64,000 bases of DNA from Coriobacteriia bacterium (GCA_009779855.1 WRBC01000006.1:58679-122678); one strand, 5' to 3'. Shown: positions 52,084 to 61,303, counted from the first letter of the stretch. The notes: a model not told the origin generated them from the letters alone. A program made the numbers and translations.

Positions 52084-53334
52084 ATGAGTCACTCCACACC
52101 AAACAGCAAGAAGGAATCACTACCTGAACTAATAGAACAGTGGCGCGATCCCGACCTTGCACGTATCCTTATCGAGGGCATTGCTGCACGTGCAGAAAAA
52201 CTTGTTCGCTTGCAGCAGAGTGGTGCCGATAAAACTGAGAAAGTGTCCCCTTTAAAGATTATGGAGGTCTGCGGCACTCACACTATGGCGATCGCCAAAT
52301 GGGGGCTACGTGCAGTACTTCCTAGCGCGATTAAGCTTATTTCTGGTCCAGGATGTCCTGTATGCGTAACAGCGAATCAAGACCTTGACCTAGCTATCGA
52401 GCTTGCAAAGCAGCCTGGCGTTATTGTTGCAACCTTCGGAGACATGATGAAGGTTCCTGGCAGCTACGAATCACTATCTGACGTCAAAGCAAAGGGACAC
52501 GATGTACGTATTGTGTACTCCCCGCTAGATGCCTTGGCCCTGGCGGAGCAAGAACCTGGACGGCAGGTAATCTTTATAGGTGTAGGCTTTGAAACCACCG
52601 CCCCTTTGATTGCTGCAACCATCAAGCGTGCAGAAGCACTGCAACTTGAAAACTTCAGTGTCTGCGCGATACATAAAACCGTACCTAAGGCACTTCGTGC
52701 CCTTGCAGATGACGCAGAAGTTCAGGTAGCTGGCTTTATCTTGCCAGGACATGTGTCTACCATCATTGGACTAGAGCCTTATCAGTTCTTAGCACAAGAC
52801 TTTAACGTACCCAGTGTTATCGCTGGCTTTGAGCCCGTAGATATCTTGCAGAGCATTGTGATGCTTCTGGACCTTGCACTGGAGAAAGCACATGCTGAAA
52901 TTGGGCGCAATGAAGGCAGCTTTGAAGCTCGTGTCGACTTAGCCTACACACGCGGGGTGCGTGTTGAGGGTAATCCTGCTGCTCTAGCTGCCCTAGAAGA
53001 AGTATTCGAGCCCTGCGACGCAGTCTGGCGAGGCCTAGGAGAAATCCCTGGTACAGGACTTACCCTACGCAGCGCTTATGCGAAGTACAATGCCGCACTA
53101 CGCTTTGATGTGCAGCCCCCTCCTACCCGCGAACCTAAGGGCTGCCAATGTGGTGACATACTACGCGGAATTATCTCCCCGCATGATTGCCGACTTTTCG
53201 GACATATTTGCACCCCAGAGAACCCCATAGGTCCCTGCATGGTATCAAGTGAAGGTAGCTGCGCTGCTTGGTATCGCTACTACGGAACCGCAGCTACATC
53301 AGTGGTCAGTAACACGCAAGGGTCGTCCTTGTAG
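52084..53334 (+). CDS. hypD: Hydrogenase maturation iron-sulfur protein HypD
   Basis: HypD is the scaffold on which the Fe(CN)2CO group is built. KIMEVCGTHTMAIAKWGLR, LISGPGCPVCVT (catalytic Cys pair), FGDMMKVPGS and FIGVGFETTAP are signatures. The C-terminal [4Fe-4S] Cys set is present: CQCGDILRG, PHDCRLFGHICTPENPIGPC, and SSEGSCAAWYRY. Length 416 is somewhat above the usual 370-380, from an N-terminal extension and the insert near residue 55. It lies between hypC and hypE. Confidence 0.96.
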   Translation: MSHSTPNSKKESLPELIEQWRDPDLARILIEGIAARAEKLVRLQQSGADKTEKVSPLKIMEVCGTHTMAIAKWGLRAVLPSAIKLISGPGCPVCVTANQDLDLAIELAKQPGVIVATFGDMMKVPGSYESLSDVKAKGHDVRIVYSPLDALALAEQEPGRQVIFIGVGFETTAPLIAATIKRAEALQLENFSVCAIHKTVPKALRALADDAEVQVAGFILPGHVSTIIGLEPYQFLAQDFNVPSVIAGFEPVDILQSIVMLLDLALEKAHAEIGRNEGSFEARVDLAYTRGVRVEGNPAALAALEEVFEPCDAVWRGLGEIPGTGLTLRSAYAKYNAALRFDVQPPPTREPKGCQCGDILRGIISPHDCRLFGHICTPENPIGPCMVSSEGSCAAWYRYYGTAATSVVSNTQGSSL

Positions 53335-53386
53335 ACGGCACGCCATACAAGCAGTATAAACAAGACCAAACAAAGGATATCGTATC

Positions 53387-54475
53387 GTGACCACAGCAAA
53401 CCCGCAGAATACAGAACAAGCAACAGTACAACTAGCACATGGCTCTGGTGGGTCAATGATGCAAAGTCTTATCAGGGATATATTTGTGCAAGCATTTGGC
53501 AATATTCAGCTAGAGGATGCCGCAAGCATTAGCCTGGCTGGCAGTGGTGCAAACAGGGCTGATACTCAAATATCTTTATCGACTGACAGCTATGTAGTGC
53601 AGCCCTTGTTCTTTCCCGGGGGAGACATTGGCCGCATTGCTGTCTGCGGAACGGTTAATGATGTTGCAACTTCGGGTGCGCAGCCTGTGTGCCTTTCTGT
53701 CAGCTTCATTTTAGAAGAAGGGCTTCCCTTAGCAGACCTAAAGCGCATTGTGGCGTCAATGGCAAACACCGCCAAAGAGGCTGGAGTCACCATTGTCACG
53801 GGCGATACAAAAGTGGTTGGCAAGGGTCAGGCAGATGGCATATTCATCAACACAACAGGAGTAGGACAGTTGCCTGCTGGACGTACTCCCTTACTTGCAC
53901 GCGCGATTCTTGCAGGTGACCTTATCTTACTTTCCGGCAGTCTAGGTGATCACGGAATGTGTATCATGTCTCAACGTGAAGAACTTTCCTTTGCGGCAGA
54001 CTTGTCCACTGATGCCGCACCTCTTAACCACATGATTGCTGATGTGCTTGCTGCAGCGCCTGATACGCGCTGCTTCAGAGACCCTACGCGGGGAGGTCTC
54101 GCAAGCACCCTTAATGAACTTGCTGATGCAGCTAAGGTACGCATGACAATTGAAGAGCGTAGTGTTCCTGTAAAGCCTGCAGTACAGGGGGCTTGTGAGA
54201 TGCTTGGGTATGATGTTTTTCAGGTAGCGAATGAAGGCAAGATGGTTGCCATTGTCCCCCACGAACAAGTAGAAGCAGCTCTTGCAGCCATGAAGGCAAG
54301 TCCTTACGGAAAAGATGCTACTATTATAGGCAAGATTGAACCTCTTAGTGATGAGGAAAAGTGTGAACATAGCCTGCTTAACCAAGAAAACTTTAAGGTG
54401 CAACTGCGCAACGCCTTTGGGGCGACACGCGTGATGGATACCTTAGTGGGAGAGCAGCTGCCACGTATTTGCTAG
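53387..54475 (+). CDS. hypE: Hydrogenase maturation factor HypE
   Basis: HypE dehydrates the carbamoylated C-terminal Cys to make the cyanide ligand. AHGSGGSMMQSLI starts the PurM/SelD-like fold, STDSYVVQPLFFPGGDIG, CGTVNDVATSGAQPV and TGDTKVVGKG follow, RDPTRGGLASTLNELA is the second signature, and the protein ends in LPRIC, with the essential C-terminal Cys. The start is GTG, with AAAGGAT 10 bases upstream. HypA, HypB and HypF and the hydrogenase are not in the window. Confidence 0.96.
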   Translation: MTTANPQNTEQATVQLAHGSGGSMMQSLIRDIFVQAFGNIQLEDAASISLAGSGANRADTQISLSTDSYVVQPLFFPGGDIGRIAVCGTVNDVATSGAQPVCLSVSFILEEGLPLADLKRIVASMANTAKEAGVTIVTGDTKVVGKGQADGIFINTTGVGQLPAGRTPLLARAILAGDLILLSGSLGDHGMCIMSQREELSFAADLSTDAAPLNHMIADVLAAAPDTRCFRDPTRGGLASTLNELADAAKVRMTIEERSVPVKPAVQGACEMLGYDVFQVANEGKMVAIVPHEQVEAALAAMKASPYGKDATIIGKIEPLSDEEKCEHSLLNQENFKVQLRNAFGATRVMDTLVGEQLPRIC

Positions 54476-54505
54476 TGGCAGACGAGGATTGGAAGTGAAA
54501 CTAAC

Positions 54506-56005
54506 ATGACCGCTCATGTATCAGCAGCAGGACAATTCCTGCCACATACGTCCGTGCATTCTGCCCTGCTGAAGCAGATGCCCCAGGTATCGCAGCCACC
54601 CTATGGATTTGCCGCGCAGTCGCCTATGACGGGATGGAAGCATTCTGCTACCAATGCTCCCTTGTTGATTAATAACCTACAGCGCCTGCAAGAAGAGATT
54701 GCACAAGAATTTCCTGTTCGTGATATTGTCGTGCTTGGGATGGGTGGCAGTGCACTGGGAGTACGCATCTTCTTAGACCTCTACAAACAAGAATTGAAGA
54801 ATCTAGGTGTAAGGGTACGCGTTGTTGACACTACTGAACCAAGCAGTGTTAGGGCAATTCTTAATGACTTTGACGCCGCTGCCGGACTAGTCATTGTGTC
54901 AAGCAAATCCGGAGGCACGATTGAACCACTGTGCCTTAGTCAAATATTCTTCAAGTATATGAGCCTAACCCTAGGGTCTGACCTAGCAGCCGCTGCTCAT
55001 TTTATCTCTATAAGTGATGAGAACACCGTATTGTCAAAACGCGCAGACGTCCAGGGTTGGCGCGGCATTATCAATACGCCCCCCAATGTTGGGGGCAGGT
55101 TCTCTGTTTTGACGGCTTTTGGACTGGCCCCTTTGGTGCTAGCAGGCATTGATCCTAAGGTGGTTGTTGAGTCCGCCCAGGACATGCAGTTTCTGTGCCT
55201 AGACACAGAAACTGCATGTCCTGCAACCCAATTGGCCGACTCGATTTTTCAAAATCTACGTGATGGTCGTGATAAGTTCATCATCGGCTATGATGAACAG
55301 TCTGAGTCATTTGCCCGCTGGTTAGAACAACTTGTTGCAGAATCTTTAGGCAAGCAAGGAAAAGGATTAATTCCTCTGCCAATGCCAATGGAACGGGCGA
55401 ATAGAATACTTGCCTTAGGGCATCCTGACATTCAAAACATTGCGCTTGCAGGATTGCGCCCAGATGTTGTTGGTGGGGACTTATTACGTTGGATGTTTGC
55501 CATAGAAAAACTTGCTACTTATCTACATCTAGATCCTTTTGATCAGCCCAATGTTGAAGCTGTTAAGCAGTCAACACGATCATCGATGAATGGATGTACA
55601 GAGAAATCTTTAAATGATTACTTAGAACAGTTGCTAAACGCCAATCGTATCGCGAGTATTGACCACATGCCAAACCTTGTCGGACCTCAAAGCTTCATTG
55701 TCCTTATAGCATGGACACCAGAGGGTGATCAGGCAAGAAGCAGTCTTGAGGCACTAGCTGCTGACTTCGAAGTTCACTACAAGCGCCCTGTAGTTGTTGC
55801 GGAAGGGCCTCACTATCTGCATGCTTCGGGTCAGCTTTATAAGGGTGGTCCTAATTCAGGAGTCTTTGTGACCATCACACAGGAGACAACAAGTGACATC
55901 ACGATACCTGAGACTAATTACAGCCTAAGACAGCTATATAGAGCCACCTTCAATGGTGATATTGAAGTGATGTTATCTCTGGGCCGAAAAATCGTGAAGC
56001 TATAG
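54506..56005 (+). CDS. pgi: Glucose-6-phosphate isomerase
   Basis: Pgi interconverts glucose-6-phosphate and fructose-6-phosphate. It is of the divergent type seen as the Pgi half of Tal-Pgi fusions: IVVLGMGGSALGVRIF and VIVSSKSGGTIEPLCL are the two sugar-phosphate-binding SIS segments, FSVLTAFGLAPLVLAGID follows, and the C-terminal part holds the helices with the catalytic His region. The protein is 499 residues. It follows hypE by 30 bp and has GGAAGTGA before ATG. A perfect 20-bp inverted repeat lies in codons of residues about 225-240. Its last six bases overlap the convergent LytTR regulator gene. Confidence 0.85.
   Translation: MTAHVSAAGQFLPHTSVHSALLKQMPQVSQPPYGFAAQSPMTGWKHSATNAPLLINNLQRLQEEIAQEFPVRDIVVLGMGGSALGVRIFLDLYKQELKNLGVRVRVVDTTEPSSVRAILNDFDAAAGLVIVSSKSGGTIEPLCLSQIFFKYMSLTLGSDLAAAAHFISISDENTVLSKRADVQGWRGIINTPPNVGGRFSVLTAFGLAPLVLAGIDPKVVVESAQDMQFLCLDTETACPATQLADSIFQNLRDGRDKFIIGYDEQSESFARWLEQLVAESLGKQGKGLIPLPMPMERANRILALGHPDIQNIALAGLRPDVVGGDLLRWMFAIEKLATYLHLDPFDQPNVEAVKQSTRSSMNGCTEKSLNDYLEQLLNANRIASIDHMPNLVGPQSFIVLIAWTPEGDQARSSLEALAADFEVHYKRPVVVAEGPHYLHASGQLYKGGPNSGVFVTITQETTSDITIPETNYSLRQLYRATFNGDIEVMLSLGRKIVKL
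55178..55223. repeat. Perfect 20-bp inverted repeat inside pgi
   Basis: Arms at 55178-55197 and 55204-55223 (the left one starting CAGGACATGCAG) are exact reverse complements, with a six-base loop CCTAGA. It lies wholly in coding sequence (encoding AQDMQFLCLDTETACPA) and would form a very stable mRNA hairpin. Confidence 0.85.
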
Positions 56006-56776
56006 CTCAAGAGCCTGCTTAAGGGCAGGAACGCGTCTGCGTGATACGGGAAGCTCTTCTTCTGCGCCCTCTACTGTCAGGGTAAGTGCTCCTCCTTTTA
56101 TTGAGTTCACGCTTGTTACTTGACTTAAATTTATAAGATATCTACGGTGAATTCTAAAAATATTGGTGTCCTCGAACTGGGACTCAATCTTTACTAAGGT
56201 CTTCGTTGACAAGAAACGATCATCTGCAGTAAAGATGTAGCTGTAGTCATCTTTTGCCATGATGTAACAGACATCCTTGATGGGGATAAAGAGTTTCTTC
56301 CCACCCTTACTGACCATAATTTTTGTAGTATCAGTCTGATCTGCAAGTTCTGCTTGAGCACCTGCATCCCCATCTTGAACGCCCTCTTTCTGCTGCACCA
56401 GACGTGCACGCACCTTATCCACCGCAGAACGAAGACGTGCGGTTTCTACAGGCTTTACCAGATAGTCAATGGCATCTACATCAAAAGCCTTAACAGCAAA
56501 CTGACTATGTGCTGTGACAAACACAAGCGCAGGCGGATTGGGGTGCGAAGTCTTCAGTCCTTCCGCTAATTGAAGTCCTGTAATGCCTGGCATATTAATG
56601 TCAAGGAAGATGACTTCAGCTGGAGCCTTTTTGATAAGCGCAACAGCATCGCGGACATTACCAGCCTCCCCCACAACGGTAATCCCATCAATATCATCAA
56701 GCAAAAAGGCAAGCTCACTGCGCGCGGGAAGCTCGTCATCAATTACAAGGGCACGAATATCGGTACTTGTTGGCAT
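56000..56776 (-). CDS. LytTR-family response regulator
   Basis: A two-domain regulator of 258 residues. The receiver (about 8-120) has RALVIDDELPARSEL with the acidic pair, the phospho-acceptor Asp59 in VIFLDINMPGI, and DYLVKPV with the conserved Lys. The C-terminal LytTR DNA-binding domain (about 150-255) has KLFIPIKDVCYIMAKDDYSY and FRIHRRYLINLSQV. No sensor kinase is next to it. It is downstream of the glycosyltransferase gene on the same strand and overlaps the end of pgi by six bases. Confidence 0.93.
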   Translation of the reverse strand: MPTSTDIRALVIDDELPARSELAFLLDDIDGITVVGEAGNVRDAVALIKKAPAEVIFLDINMPGITGLQLAEGLKTSHPNPPALVFVTAHSQFAVKAFDVDAIDYLVKPVETARLRSAVDKVRARLVQQKEGVQDGDAGAQAELADQTDTTKIMVSKGGKKLFIPIKDVCYIMAKDDYSYIFTADDRFLSTKTLVKIESQFEDTNIFRIHRRYLINLSQVTSVNSIKGGALTLTVEGAEEELPVSRRRVPALKQALEL

Positions 56777-56838
56777 AAGGTACGGCCTCTTTCTACTCTA
56801 TTCTGCTGCACTACTGGGACTACCAGATAAACTATCTA

Positions 56839-58254
56839 TTACTGCCTATTTAGGGCTTTAAACGTCCCCGTCATAGCACTGTAGTCTACACCACGCTCAC
56901 CCTTTACTAGAGACTTCAGGGCGACATCTTCTGAAAGTTTCTCTATAGCACGCGGCCAGAAGCGCTGTAGTTCAAAGTACTTGTTGCAGTTTCTGCGTGC
57001 GTAGGTATTTGCTTTGCCAAGGGCGTCCCATGCAGCACTCCAGTACTGTCCTCTATGAGGTCCAGATACCGTACGTAAAATTCCTGTCACGAAGGCCTGC
57101 AAAGGAACGGAGGGGGAAATTCTGCTACCCGGAAAAGGGAGAAGGGAATGGGCGGTTACCTGTGCCAAATCTACCTGAGACTTAGCAAACTCGATCTTTC
57201 TATGCTCATAGATAAGACGATAGATATTCTGACGGAATCGTTCTGCTGAGTTACGACCTGTCTTTGGCGAATTGTGCCTAATAACCCACTGGTCATCAAT
57301 GTAGATATCCCCCCCATGAAGGCGGGCATTAATCACGTAATCGACATCTTCCCCGCGCATAATCCAGGGGTCAAAGGCGACCTTAGTAAACATCTCGCGG
57401 TGTATTGCAAGGCAACCCCCATAAGCTATGGTGCTTCGGTGCATACGTGGAGGCTTTAGCGCCTGAGCAATGGTCTTATTGATTGCTTCTTGATCTTTCC
57501 AAAGGAAATCTGCCCAGTGACCTTTCACGCGCGGCATAAGTTTACCTAGGCTTGCCCTGTCTGCTTCATCATTTCGCTTCAGCTGACCCGTACCCATTTG
57601 GTAGAAGTCGCCTGTCATATCTGTAATCATGCCACTCTTTGCGAAAAGATAACCACCGGAATGGATGGGCTGACCCAGTCCAAAGGTTGCATTAGACATG
57701 AAGTCGGGATCGTCTACTAGTTCATCATCATCAATGAAGATGAGTGAGTTAAAGCCCAGAATCGAGGCTACCAAGCAGCCCAAATTGCGCGTTGCACCAT
57801 AGCTTTTGATAGACAAGGCCTCTATAAGGGTGTGCATCTCCATTTGTTCTAGACGGCGAAATAAAGAACTTGCTTCGCTTGTGCCAAAGGTAAGAATATC
57901 AAGTTGTGGGAATTGCTCTGCAATCTCGCGAACGCGGTCGTCAGCGCGCACGTCAATCACAGAGTCTGTTGTTGCAACCACAAGGATGATCTTATTAACG
58001 TCTTTTAAGTTTGCAAGCGAAGTCAAGCAATCCACAAGGGGGGGCTTTTGATTATCAATAGCTGTTGGGTGTGAAAATGGTGCACCTGCACTAGCCTGGT
58101 CAAAACTGTCGACAGGCGATGTCTTCCGGGCAGAAGACCTACCTTTAGACTTGGATGCAGATTTCTTGCGTTCCTCAGATGACCTTTCAGAGCGTGCCGA
58201 AGAATCAGCATGCGTCCAAAAAGTAGGGATAATAATTGCTGGGCGTAATTCCAC
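56839..58254 (-). CDS. Glycosyltransferase family 2-like protein with N-terminal insert
   Basis: The 471-residue protein reads as an inverting GT-A enzyme: RPAIIIPTFW (first strand), YGATRNLGCLVASI (about 152-165), the metal-binding FIDDDELVDDP (174-183), CLAIHREMF, and PWIMRGEDVDYVINARLHGG, followed by DDQWVIRHNSP. Residues about 14-70 interrupt the fold right after the first strand with a Ser/Lys/Arg-rich low-complexity stretch. The donor and acceptor are unknown. The start is GTG after AAGGAGGTAGG. queT lies 18 bp upstream, and the LytTR gene 62 bp downstream. Confidence 0.75.
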   Translation of the reverse strand: MELRPAIIIPTFWTHADSSARSERSSEERKKSASKSKGRSSARKTSPVDSFDQASAGAPFSHPTAIDNQKPPLVDCLTSLANLKDVNKIILVVATTDSVIDVRADDRVREIAEQFPQLDILTFGTSEASSLFRRLEQMEMHTLIEALSIKSYGATRNLGCLVASILGFNSLIFIDDDELVDDPDFMSNATFGLGQPIHSGGYLFAKSGMITDMTGDFYQMGTGQLKRNDEADRASLGKLMPRVKGHWADFLWKDQEAINKTIAQALKPPRMHRSTIAYGGCLAIHREMFTKVAFDPWIMRGEDVDYVINARLHGGDIYIDDQWVIRHNSPKTGRNSAERFRQNIYRLIYEHRKIEFAKSQVDLAQVTAHSLLPFPGSRISPSVPLQAFVTGILRTVSGPHRGQYWSAAWDALGKANTYARRNCNKYFELQRFWPRAIEKLSEDVALKSLVKGERGVDYSAMTGTFKALNRQ

Positions 58255-58272
58255 CAGACCTACCTCCTTAAC

Positions 58273-58938
58273 CTAGTTCTGCCTAATGGTTATGCGCGAT
58301 AAAATACGCGCAAGGGGCAGTCCAAGAGCATATACTACCACGGTTTGACCAATTCCTACTGAAACAAGCCCAAATAGATACATAAGCGCAAAGCTTCCAG
58401 CAGCGCTAATTCCTAAAAGAGGAATCTGATAGAAAACTTCTGAATATCCTAATGCATTCATAATAATGGGCAAATATGCGGGAACTATAAGGGCATTTAC
58501 AATTACAGGCCCTGCTAGCGCAAGAAGAATATTACGGTGGCGTAGACGATATGTCCAGATTGCTCCTATGAGGGTGGCAAGCGTACCAAAAACAACATCA
58601 AGCATTCCTAGGGCGCCTGATCCTGTCATTGCTACATTAATCAGATTTGCTAAAAAAGTTCCAAGAGTAAGCCCCGGCACTGCTTCAGCAAAGAAAAGGG
58701 GTAATACCGTCAGGGCTTCACTAATTCTAAACTGCATAGGTCCCCAGGCAAAGAAGCTCATGAATTGCAACACAAGCAGTGTTGCTACCGCATGAACTGC
58801 GGCAATAAGTCCCGCACGTGCTATGTAGCGTATGCGCGGATTACCCTCGCTAGACGAACCAGGTAGGCCGGATGATACCTTAGATGGTGTACTCGATTTA
58901 TCTGAGCACTCTGTATGCTTGCTACTGTCGCCCTCCAT
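58273..58938 (-). CDS. queT: QueT-family transporter
   Basis: A small membrane protein of 221 residues with about six helices. The QueT/DUF988 pattern is seen in AVHAVATLLVLQFMSFFAWG, QFRISEALTVLPLFF, GLTLGTFLANLINVAMTGS and LDVVFGTLATLIGAIWTY. Members are ECF S-components thought to import queuosine precursors such as preQ1. The first about 35 residues are polar, Ser-rich and unlike the family. Its start overlaps the asd stop by one base (TAATG), so it shares a transcript with asd; no preQ1 riboswitch was seen. Confidence 0.85.
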   Translation of the reverse strand: MEGDSSKHTECSDKSSTPSKVSSGLPGSSSEGNPRIRYIARAGLIAAVHAVATLLVLQFMSFFAWGPMQFRISEALTVLPLFFAEAVPGLTLGTFLANLINVAMTGSGALGMLDVVFGTLATLIGAIWTYRLRHRNILLALAGPVIVNALIVPAYLPIIMNALGYSEVFYQIPLLGISAAGSFALMYLFGLVSVGIGQTVVVYALGLPLARILSRITIRQN

Positions 58939-60008
58939 TATGGCAGCAACGCCTGTGCAATCTGAACGGCATTAAGGGCAGCACCTTTTCTTAATTGGTC
59001 TGCTACGCACCAGAAAGCCACTCCTGACTTAACGCTAGGATCACGACGCAGACGTCCAACGTAAGTTTCGTTGGTTCCGCTGACAGGATAAGGCATGGGA
59101 TATTCTTGCTTTTCTGGATTGTCGATAACCACGAGTCCAGGTGCATTTTCTAATGCGTTGCGCACCTCATCCAGCGTTGGATAGGCATGGCCTTCGGCAT
59201 CTAATTTGTCTGTGTCAAATTCCACATGGATTGACTCTGAATGCGAACGCAGGATTGGGATACGTACGCAGAAAGGCGCAACCTCAATATCTGGCGCATG
59301 CATAATCTTTTTGGTTTCTACAACCATCTTCCACTCTTCTTTAGTGCTTCCATCATCCATGAAAACATCAATTTGTGGAATGCAATTAAAAGCTATTTGA
59401 TGTGCAAAAGCCTCTACGGTCAGCTCTTCTTTGCCATTTAGGTAATCACGAGTCTGATCGTACAGCTCTTTCATGCCTTCAGCACCAGCACCACTAGACG
59501 ACTGGTAGGTGGAAACAACTACGCGCTTGATAGGTGCCAATTGGTAAATAGGATTAAGAGCAACAACCATTTGAATGGTTGTGCAGTTAGGGTTTGCAAT
59601 AACACCTTTATGCCACGTAATATCATCAGCGTTGACCTCTGGAACTACCAGCGGGACATCGTCACGCATACGAAAAGCGCTGGTGTTATCAATCATTACC
59701 GCACCACTTGCCACAACCGCTTTCTCGAAATGTTCACTAATGCTGCCACCTGCCGAAAAAAGAGCGATGTCAACGCCTTCAAAACTATCCTCTGTAAGTT
59801 CCTGTACGACAAGTTCCCCATCTGCTGGGGCTCCTGGGCCTGCATAGGGTATACGCTTACCCGCACTACGAGCACTTGCCAGTGCAATAACCTTACTTGC
59901 AGGAAAGTTTAGCTGTGTCAGTACATCAAGCATTTCTTGACCAACAGCGCCCGTGATACCTGCAATGGCAACAACGGGATTTTTTGGCATAGGCTTAGCG
60001 ACATACAT
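58938..60008 (-). CDS. asd: Aspartate-semialdehyde dehydrogenase
   Basis: Asd reduces aspartyl phosphate to the semialdehyde in the Lys/Thr/Met/diaminopimelate pathway. VAIAGITGAVGQEMLDVL is the NADP-binding start, SASARSAGK-like LASARSAGKRIPY follows, NPNCTTIQMV holds the catalytic Cys, STYQSSSGAGAEGMKEL the substrate loop, and RIPILRSHSESIHVEF the C-terminal His region. ATG at 60008 has GAGGAG seven bases before it and is preferred to a second ATG six codons later. Length 356. lysC lies 58 bp upstream. Confidence 0.95.
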   Translation of the reverse strand: MYVAKPMPKNPVVAIAGITGAVGQEMLDVLTQLNFPASKVIALASARSAGKRIPYAGPGAPADGELVVQELTEDSFEGVDIALFSAGGSISEHFEKAVVASGAVMIDNTSAFRMRDDVPLVVPEVNADDITWHKGVIANPNCTTIQMVVALNPIYQLAPIKRVVVSTYQSSSGAGAEGMKELYDQTRDYLNGKEELTVEAFAHQIAFNCIPQIDVFMDDGSTKEEWKMVVETKKIMHAPDIEVAPFCVRIPILRSHSESIHVEFDTDKLDAEGHAYPTLDEVRNALENAPGLVVIDNPEKQEYPMPYPVSGTNETYVGRLRRDPSVKSGVAFWCVADQLRKGAALNAVQIAQALLP

Positions 60009-60066
60009 GGGAATACTCCTCGCTCATAACGTAGGTCAGTAGGTTAGGTTGCTCTTGACGACCGAT

Positions 60067-61290
60067 TTACTCTTGGTCTAAGCCAAAAGCAGTATGCAGG
60101 GCACGTACAGCAGTTTCAGCCTGATCAGCTGCGATAATGCAGCTTACACGAATAGGTGAGGTAGAAATCAAGTCAAGGTTAATACCTTCTTCTGCCAGTG
60201 CCTTAAACATTTTCGCAGTAATACCAGGATGCGACTTCATACCAGCGCCTATGATGGATACCTTTGCAATATCACGGTCGATATTCCAAGTACGCGCACC
60301 AATCTCTTTCAAGCATACCTCTAGGGCTGAAGTCACACTATTGATGTCATCTTCTGGTGCGGTAAAGCTGATATCAGTAAGTCCTGCATCAGATATATTT
60401 TGAATAATCATGTCAACATTTACATTGTTTTGACTTAGCGTGTCAAAAACACTTGCGGCAATACCTGGTCTGTCGGGAACCCCACGGATGGTAATCTTTG
60501 CCTCACCAGTGTCATGAGTAACTGCAGATACGACCGCATCTTCCATGCTGGGATCCTCTCCTTTAACGATTGTGCCTTGTTCTTCTGCCGATTTGAATGC
60601 ATGACGACAGTGAATAATTACATCAAAATTGCGCGCAAACTCGACGCTACGCATGCTTAGCACACCTGCACCTGAAGCTGCCATTTCAAGCATCTCCTCA
60701 TAACTAATGTTGTCTAGTTTATGTGCATTTGGAACGATACGCGGATCAGCAGAATAAACACCATCAACATCACTATATATCTCACAGGCATCTGCCTTGA
60801 TACCTGCCGCCAGTGCGACTGCAGTGGTGTCACTACCCCCACGGCCAAGCGTAGTAATCTGGCCATCAGTGGTACGTCCCTGAAAACCTGCGACGATAAC
60901 GATTTTTTTCTGAATGAGCGCTTCCAATACGCAGGCTGCATCAATGCGCACAATTTTCGCCTTAGAGTATACAGAATCTGTGATAATTCCCACTTGAGCA
61001 CCCGTGAAAGATACAGCTTCATATCCCTGGCTTTGGATTGCCATAGCAAGCAGCGCAATGCTGACCTGCTCACCCGTAGAGAGCAGCATATCCATTTCGC
61101 GCTTGCAGGGCTTGGGATTAGCCTGATGCGCTAGTCCGATAAGATCATCAGTGACCTTGCCCATAGCAGAGACTACTGCAACAACATCGTCACCTGCCTG
61201 CGCACGCTCGATAAGGCGCACAGCAACACGGTTCAGACGATTGATGTCTGCAACGGAAGTTCCCCCAAATTTCATCACAACTCTAGCCAT
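60067..61290 (-). CDS. lysC: Aspartate kinase
   Basis: Aspartokinase phosphorylates aspartate, the entry to the aspartate family. VMKFGGTSVADINRLNRVA is the catalytic start, VSAMGKVTDDLIGLA, LLSTGEQVSIALLAMA, TTLGRGGSDTTAVALAAGI and CEIYSDVDGVYSADPRIV complete the kinase domain. Two ACT domains follow (VPDRPGIAASVFDTLS and MKSHPGITAKMFKALAEEGI), which usually bind Lys and/or Thr as feedback inhibitors. Length 407 is typical of the monofunctional Gram-positive type. A -10-like TATACT lies seven bases before ATG and no Shine-Dalgarno is seen. Confidence 0.96.
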   Translation of the reverse strand: MARVVMKFGGTSVADINRLNRVAVRLIERAQAGDDVVAVVSAMGKVTDDLIGLAHQANPKPCKREMDMLLSTGEQVSIALLAMAIQSQGYEAVSFTGAQVGIITDSVYSKAKIVRIDAACVLEALIQKKIVIVAGFQGRTTDGQITTLGRGGSDTTAVALAAGIKADACEIYSDVDGVYSADPRIVPNAHKLDNISYEEMLEMAASGAGVLSMRSVEFARNFDVIIHCRHAFKSAEEQGTIVKGEDPSMEDAVVSAVTHDTGEAKITIRGVPDRPGIAASVFDTLSQNNVNVDMIIQNISDAGLTDISFTAPEDDINSVTSALEVCLKEIGARTWNIDRDIAKVSIIGAGMKSHPGITAKMFKALAEEGINLDLISTSPIRVSCIIAADQAETAVRALHTAFGLDQE

Positions 61291-61297
61291 GGATTTT

Positions 61298-61303
61298 AGT
61301 ATA
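61298..61303 (-). promoter_or_regulatory. -10 box of lysC, candidate leaderless start
   Basis: Minus-strand TATACT is separated by AAAATCC (seven bases) from the lysC ATG; there is no Shine-Dalgarno. No -35 consensus was found upstream. Confidence 0.4.

Noticed and set aside
53942..54403. Minus-strand open frame of 153 codons opposite hypE
   Set aside because: hypE is certain, and the frame has no start signal or domain.
58880..60066. preQ1 riboswitch expected near queT
   Set aside because: queT follows asd with a one-base overlap, and nothing like the H-type pseudoknot was seen upstream of asd.
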